Origin: Gammaproteobacteria bacterium
GTDB lineage: Bacteria; Pseudomonadota; Gammaproteobacteria; Steroidobacterales; Foliamicaceae
DNA: 64,000 nt
Reading direction: 5' to 3'
NCBI GenBank assembly: GCA_028821145.1
Contig: JAPPHC010000052.1
Coordinates: 1 to 64,000, forward strand
In this document: positions 59,919 to 64,000 of the stretch, piece by piece
Layout: the number at the start of each line of letters is the position of its first letter
How positions within the stretch are numbered: position 1 is the stretch's first letter
The notes under the pieces: generated by a model
Databases searched by the model: none
What the model saw: only the letters and a program-made list of their open reading frames with translations
What the model was told of the DNA's origin: nothing
Translations under genes and position numbers: made by a program

Positions 59919-61360
59919 AACACGATTTCCCTCGTGACGGGCTGAGATTCCTCCCGAAAACGGCCACCGGTCCAGCCGCAAAGGATCGCCGAGTACAGGC
60001 CGGCCTGTCCACCGGCGCGCACGATCAGCAGACCTTCGGGCCAGAACTTATTGACGGTCTCTTCGGCGCGCGCGGGATCGATACCCTCTCCGACGCCCTG
60101 GGCGCCCTGCACGATCTCGGCCCCGGGCCTCTTCAGGTTGTCGTGCAGCGACGCCGTGATGTCGGCGCGGCTCCAACCAGCATCGCGAAAGATGGCGTGA
60201 TGCTCCGGCGACAGCACGAGCATCGCGTTCGTGAACTCGGCGAGCTTTACGTGTCCAACCGCCAGCAACGACATGGCCAGCGACTTGCTGAGTTCTTCAG
60301 GCGTATTGGAGCGCCAGTCGATGATCCCCTGCACCCCGTCGCCCTGGAACAGGGTGACGGTGTTCTGCCCTCGCTCGAATCCACGCGAGACCGACAGCGG
60401 CTCCCAATCGGGATCCGTGTACTCGTCCTCGGCGAAACAGAACGTGTGTTTTCCCGGACCGCCAAGCGTCGAGCGATCCAGATCGCCCGGTATGCCGCCG
60501 CCGACATTCCGCACGATCAACTGCAGTGCGCGGCCTATCGTCGAGTTCGCCCGATTGCCCTGGCCGAGCGCATTGATTCCCCAGTTCATCCCGATCCTCT
60601 TGGCAATCGGCCCGTTGACGACGATGATCGGCGACGAGAAGCACGTTGTGCAGAGCAGCCCGTGCAAGGTAAAGACGGGCTCGAGCGCGGCCTCCAGCGC
60701 GGTCAGAACGACCGGGAAGTACTCCGGTTTACAGCCTGCCATGACCGCGTTGACCGCGGCTTTCTCGACCGTGATCGACGCCAGGTTGGGCGGGACCCTG
60801 CCGATGACTTCGTCGGCTGCGCGGCTCGTTCCATTGAGCATGCGAAGAATGCGCGCATCGGTCGGCGGCGTGACCGGCAGTCCATCGGTCCAGCCGTGAT
60901 CGAAGCAGGACTCCATTTCGTCGTCCCAGTCCTCCAGGCGAACGACCCGTGCGGACAGTCCCGGGTCTCCATACCTTGCGACGAGATTCTCGTAAATGCC
61001 CGGCTCGATGCTCCTGGAACCGCACCCGGGGCGAAACTCGGGCAGGTCCTCCGCCAGCGTGGGCAGGTCCAGCATTTCACGCCAGCCGGCCCGGTCCCAG
61101 CCATCGACGCGACCCGTTTCCCTGTCGTGGTCGAGCGCGATCAGCGTCGGCGTGGTCTCGACGTTCCAACGGTAGGACTCTTCGAGCAACGTATCGTCGC
61201 CGGGCGAATGCGCGCCGAGAAATGCCGGATCGTCCTGCACCAGGATTCTGATCGCCTTGCCGGCATCGATTGCTTCTCCGATGACCGGCTCGATCAGCTG
61301 GCAGGTCTCGCACTCCGCCTTGACGAACAGGAGGTGCGAAATTTGCGAGGCATCGCTCAT
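59915..61360 (-). CDS. Thioredoxin-fold protein fused to UGSC-associated domain
   Basis: A 481-residue protein. Residues 1-100 look like a thioredoxin fold: FVKAECETCQLIEP with Cys17-x-x-Cys20 and a cis-Pro-type ETTPTLIAL. The remaining 370 residues are a large domain I cannot name, with conserved-looking DGLPVTPPTDA, GLLCTTCFSSPIIVVNGP, GMNWGINALGQGNRANSTIGRAL and PEGLLIVRAGGQAGLYS. The CTTC pair could exchange disulfides with the N-terminal CETC. The ATG at 61360 is used rather than a TTG at 61366. It is coupled to the UGSC gene that follows, and diverges from a TonB receptor. Confidence 0.75.
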   Translation of the reverse strand: MSDASQISHLLFVKAECETCQLIEPVIGEAIDAGKAIRILVQDDPAFLGAHSPGDDTLLEESYRWNVETTPTLIALDHDRETGRVDGWDRAGWREMLDLPTLAEDLPEFRPGCGSRSIEPGIYENLVARYGDPGLSARVVRLEDWDDEMESCFDHGWTDGLPVTPPTDARILRMLNGTSRAADEVIGRVPPNLASITVEKAAVNAVMAGCKPEYFPVVLTALEAALEPVFTLHGLLCTTCFSSPIIVVNGPIAKRIGMNWGINALGQGNRANSTIGRALQLIVRNVGGGIPGDLDRSTLGGPGKHTFCFAEDEYTDPDWEPLSVSRGFERGQNTVTLFQGDGVQGIIDWRSNTPEELSKSLAMSLLAVGHVKLAEFTNAMLVLSPEHHAIFRDAGWSRADITASLHDNLKRPGAEIVQGAQGVGEGIDPARAEETVNKFWPEGLLIVRAGGQAGLYSAILCGWTGGRFREESQPVTREIVL

Positions 61361-61379
61361 TTGCAAGGGCCTTCAAATA

Positions 61380-61412
61380 ATACTTGAATGGTAGTATGGT
61401 AAATGGCATACT
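61380..61412. promoter_or_regulatory. Repeated ATACT/AGTATG/CATACT arms in divergent promoter gap
   Basis: ATACT (61380-61384), AGTATG (61393-61398) and CATACT (61407-61412) form two overlapping inverted repeats, each with an 8-base spacer. They lie in the 144-base gap between the UGSC-pair operon and the second TonB receptor gene. This arrangement differs from the N5 sites elsewhere in the window, so a different regulator is implied if it is real. Confidence 0.35.
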
Positions 61413-61504
61413 CCCTGATGTCTACATGAGCGAGTGGCGACTCTTGGTTGTGTAGAGGGAAAACCGAACAATGGACCAGCCGCAGGTCCGAAGGAGAAAT
61501 CCAC

Positions 61505-64000
61505 ATGAAAAATCAACTGAGATTCGCCCTGCCAATGCTCGCGCTATTGGTGGCCAATCCCGCGATCGCTCAGGATGCTGCATCGGATGATGTGGACGGA
61601 ATTGATGCGATCGTGGAGGAGGTGGTCGTTACGGGTTCACGTATTGCCAGAAATCCGGCCGACGTCGCGGCGCCGCTGGTCTCTGTCGGTTCGGACGACG
61701 TACTTTATTCCAACACACCGGATCTGGGTCAATTTTTACAGGAATTGCCCCAGCTTTCGAGCTTCGGCGGGCGTCAGTCCATTTCGGCGGACGAACGCAA
61801 CGGGTCAACCAGCAGTACAGGATTGAGCCGGGCCAATCTGCGCGGTCTGGGCACGTCCCGGACTCTGGTTCTGGTGAATGGCAAGCGGCATGTTTCCGGG
61901 GCTGCCGGCACCCAGGCAATCGACCTGTCGACCATCCCTCCCATCCTGATCCGGTCGGTGGAGGTCATCACCGGTGGCGCATCCGCGGTTTACGGATCTG
62001 ATGCGGTAACCGGTGTGGTGAACATCATCCTCGACGACGAACTGGAAGGCGTTGTCTTCGACACCAACTACAACCGCCGATTCGAGAATTCCGCCGGCGA
62101 AAACTACCGGTTCGCCATTGCGGGCGGTTCGGAGTTGGCGGACGGGCGCGGGCATATCACCGCGTCCGTGCAGTACGACCGGCAAAGCCTCATGTTGGCG
62201 CCCGATCAGCCATTCTCGAACAACTATCAGAGAGTGAACGTCACCGACGCCAATAACGTCAGGGGCGATGGCAATCCCGATCACGTGATATTGCCGAATG
62301 TGGCCGAAGACATCATAGGCCCCTTCAGTGTTTTCAACGTGTTCGGTGAATATGCCGCGGCATTGGGTAATACCGGGCGCTGGAGCTTTACCGAAGACGG
62401 CCGCGACATCTTCAGATTGCCTGAACCTATTGTCGCCGGGCGGTATCCGCGTCCCCAGAACCTCATTCTGGGTGACTTCGCCGAAATCACTCCCGCGCTT
62501 GGGCCGCGTGATCCGTACCTGACCATTATTCCCTCGGCTGAACGATTAGTCAGTACTGCAAGCGTAAAGTTTGACGTGGGCGCCAATTTTGAAGCTTATG
62601 CCGATACCAAGTACTCCAAGACTTCCGGCCGCGATGTCGATTTTCCCCGACAAATCATTTTTGCGCGGATCAATGTTGCGGACAATCCCTACCTTCCGGA
62701 ATCGGTTCGCGCCCGGTTCCTGGCCGGCGGGGTAGGGGAGGTTCGAATTCTGGACAACGTACTTGAGCTTGAAACTTCCGGGGAGTGGTATGACCGCCAG
62801 TCTTCAACCATCGTTGCAGGTCTTCGCGGCGACTTCGATGCAGGATTCTCCGCACTGACGCTTGACGCGTATGCGCAATACGGCTCAACCCGTAACGAGA
62901 TTCGCCGAGCGCCGCAACGAATCACACCCAACCTGGGCGCGGCCATCGATGCCGTAATCGATCCGGCCACGGGCCGGCCCGCGTGCCGCAGCCATGTGCC
63001 GTCCGCGCAGCCTGCCGGCTATCGCAGTCCGGCGAGTGTCGATGCCGGCAATTGCGCGCCCCTGAATCCGTTCGGTATTGGCCTCGTATCGCAGGAAGCG
63101 CTCGACTTCGTGTTCAAACCGGCGACCAACCTGCAGGAGGTCGACCAGGCAGTCCTGGGTCTTACGTTCACGGGCGACACCAATCGCTTTGCCAATCTTC
63201 CCGGCGGACCGGTCTATTTTGCGGGCGGCGTCGAGTATCGGGACGAATCGGCCGCCTTTGACTGGGATACGCTCGAGGAACTCGGCGCCTTTGGAGGCCC
63301 TGCTTCGGATTCGTCAGCCTCGTTCGATGTATCCGAGGTTTTCGCCGAGGTGAGTGTGCCGGTGCTGGATACTCTGACGCTCGATGGAGCGGTCCGCTAC
63401 GCGGACTACAGTCATGCCGGCGGCGCGACGGCCTGGAAGGTCAGCGGCAATTTCGCGCCCGTAGAGAGATTCGGTATCCGCGGCACGTACTCCGAGGCCG
63501 TGAGAGCGCCGAACCTGACGGAGGCCTTCTCGCCCGCGTCACAGATGAACTTCCTGCCCGACGACTTGTGCGACTTCGAGTTCCTGGCAAACGAAACGCA
63601 GACCGTTGCCAACAACTGCGCCGCCCTGGGTCTGGGCCCCGACTTCGATGCCTTTGACGGCTTGACGATTTTCGGATCGGTCAGCGGGAACGAGAATCTG
63701 ACGCCCGAGGAGTCGGAAAGCTACACCTTCGGCGTTGTCTTCAGGCCATTCGAAGGCTGGGAATTCTCCATTGACTACTACTCGATCGAGATTACCGACG
63801 CGATCGCTTCCATTGGCGGGCAGGACATCGTCAATCTTTGTCTGCGCGACGAGACCGGAATCAACAACCAGTTCTGTGACCGTATTGCACGGAACCCGGG
63901 ACCGGGCGATACGCCGCGCGGCGTTCCTGTCGGCGGCATTATCGACATCGCTTCCGGCTTCGTGAATGTCGCAGCGCTCGAGACCAGCGGTTTCGATGTC
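61505..64000 (+). CDS. TonB-dependent receptor, C-terminus cut by window end
   Basis: The first 832 residues of a TonB-dependent outer-membrane receptor; the frame is still open at base 64000. The ATG at 61505 has AAGGAGAAA 9 bases upstream and starts a signal peptide ending at AIAQDA. EEVVVTGSRIARN is the TonB-box/plug start, and the plug continues with LVLVNGKRHV, ITGGASAVYGSDAVTGVVNI. This class (large, with VVTGSRI and many extracellular loops) is common in marine and sphingomonad-like bacteria for organic substrates. It diverges from the thioredoxin-fold/UGSC pair. Repeated negative charges and Cys pairs (CDFEF, CRDE, CDRI) are seen in the barrel loops. Confidence 0.94.
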   Translation, partial: MKNQLRFALPMLALLVANPAIAQDAASDDVDGIDAIVEEVVVTGSRIARNPADVAAPLVSVGSDDVLYSNTPDLGQFLQELPQLSSFGGRQSISADERNGSTSSTGLSRANLRGLGTSRTLVLVNGKRHVSGAAGTQAIDLSTIPPILIRSVEVITGGASAVYGSDAVTGVVNIILDDELEGVVFDTNYNRRFENSAGENYRFAIAGGSELADGRGHITASVQYDRQSLMLAPDQPFSNNYQRVNVTDANNVRGDGNPDHVILPNVAEDIIGPFSVFNVFGEYAAALGNTGRWSFTEDGRDIFRLPEPIVAGRYPRPQNLILGDFAEITPALGPRDPYLTIIPSAERLVSTASVKFDVGANFEAYADTKYSKTSGRDVDFPRQIIFARINVADNPYLPESVRARFLAGGVGEVRILDNVLELETSGEWYDRQSSTIVAGLRGDFDAGFSALTLDAYAQYGSTRNEIRRAPQRITPNLGAAIDAVIDPATGRPACRSHVPSAQPAGYRSPASVDAGNCAPLNPFGIGLVSQEALDFVFKPATNLQEVDQAVLGLTFTGDTNRFANLPGGPVYFAGGVEYRDESAAFDWDTLEELGAFGGPASDSSASFDVSEVFAEVSVPVLDTLTLDGAVRYADYSHAGGATAWKVSGNFAPVERFGIRGTYSEAVRAPNLTEAFSPASQMNFLPDDLCDFEFLANETQTVANNCAALGLGPDFDAFDGLTIFGSVSGNENLTPEESESYTFGVVFRPFEGWEFSIDYYSIEITDAIASIGGQDIVNLCLRDETGINNQFCDRIARNPGPGDTPRGVPVGGIIDIASGFVNVAALETSGFDV

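Overview
The window is 64 kb of high-GC bacterial DNA, almost entirely coding. The L21-L27-Obg block, the S20 gene, two TonB-dependent receptors, a TRAP transporter and many lipoprotein or Sec signals point to a Gram-negative proteobacterium. A marine or host-associated gammaproteobacterium is my best guess, but that is inference. I saw no tRNA or rRNA genes, insertion sequences, CRISPR arrays or phage genes. No gene-free stretch exceeds about 160 bases.

Layout. (1) 0.1-2.2 kb: a secreted prolyl oligopeptidase. (2) 2.3-12.5 kb: a nine-gene operon with a DadA-like oxidoreductase, a second flavoprotein, an NTF2-like protein, a complete TRAP transporter, an MlrC-type M81 metallopeptidase, an enolase-superfamily enzyme and a CocE-type lipoprotein hydrolase. 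(3) 12.5-20.2 kb: a seven-gene operon with two aldehyde dehydrogenases, a CoA-ligase alpha-like protein, a crotonase, RidA, a ureohydrolase and a class III aminotransferase. (4) 20.2-29.5 kb: divergent operons, with GH43-like/sulfatase/GH13 on the minus strand and three Gfo/Idh/MocA dehydrogenases, a DUF993 protein and a sugar-phosphate isomerase-like protein on the plus strand. (5) 29.5-34.5 kb: hydrolases, a VOC protein, proline iminopeptidase, a class I aminotransferase, an EthD-like protein and an SDR. (6) 34.5-42.1 kb: aldehyde dehydrogenase, ThDP enzyme, an unrecognised P-loop protein, an FAD dehydrogenase, a GntR/FCD regulator, and a convergent MFS transporter. (7) 42.1-48.6 kb: a TonB receptor diverging from a class III aminotransferase plus tcuAB-like genes. 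(8) 48.6-64 kb: rplU, rpmA, obgE, a YbjQ protein, leucine dehydrogenase, rpsT, an MFS protein, a DUF3604 protein, two MDR reductases, a divergent pair of flavin-reductase-like paralogues, a UGSC-family gene with a thioredoxin-fold partner, and a second TonB receptor cut by the window end.

The main discovery is that regions 2-7 appear to be one regulon. The same DNA signature, two GTATAC-like palindromes separated by exactly 5 bases (equivalently ATAC-N5-GT), lies in the promoter regions at 2307, 12511, 24242, 34454 and 44635. A weaker version lies at 31051. Together these account for every operon head and divergent promoter between 2.3 and 48.6 kb. The only transcription factor gene I recognise in the window, the GntR/FCD gene at 40165, is the last gene of one of these operons, so autoregulation is likely. 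Gene content (outer-membrane receptor, two importers, secreted hydrolases and sulfatase, sugar dehydrogenases, aminotransferases, ureohydrolase, aldehyde dehydrogenases, CoA-type enzymes, tricarballylate-type dehydrogenase) suggests stepwise uptake and dismantling of one or a few complex compounds carrying sugar, sulfate, amino or guanidino and polycarboxylate parts. The substrate is unknown.
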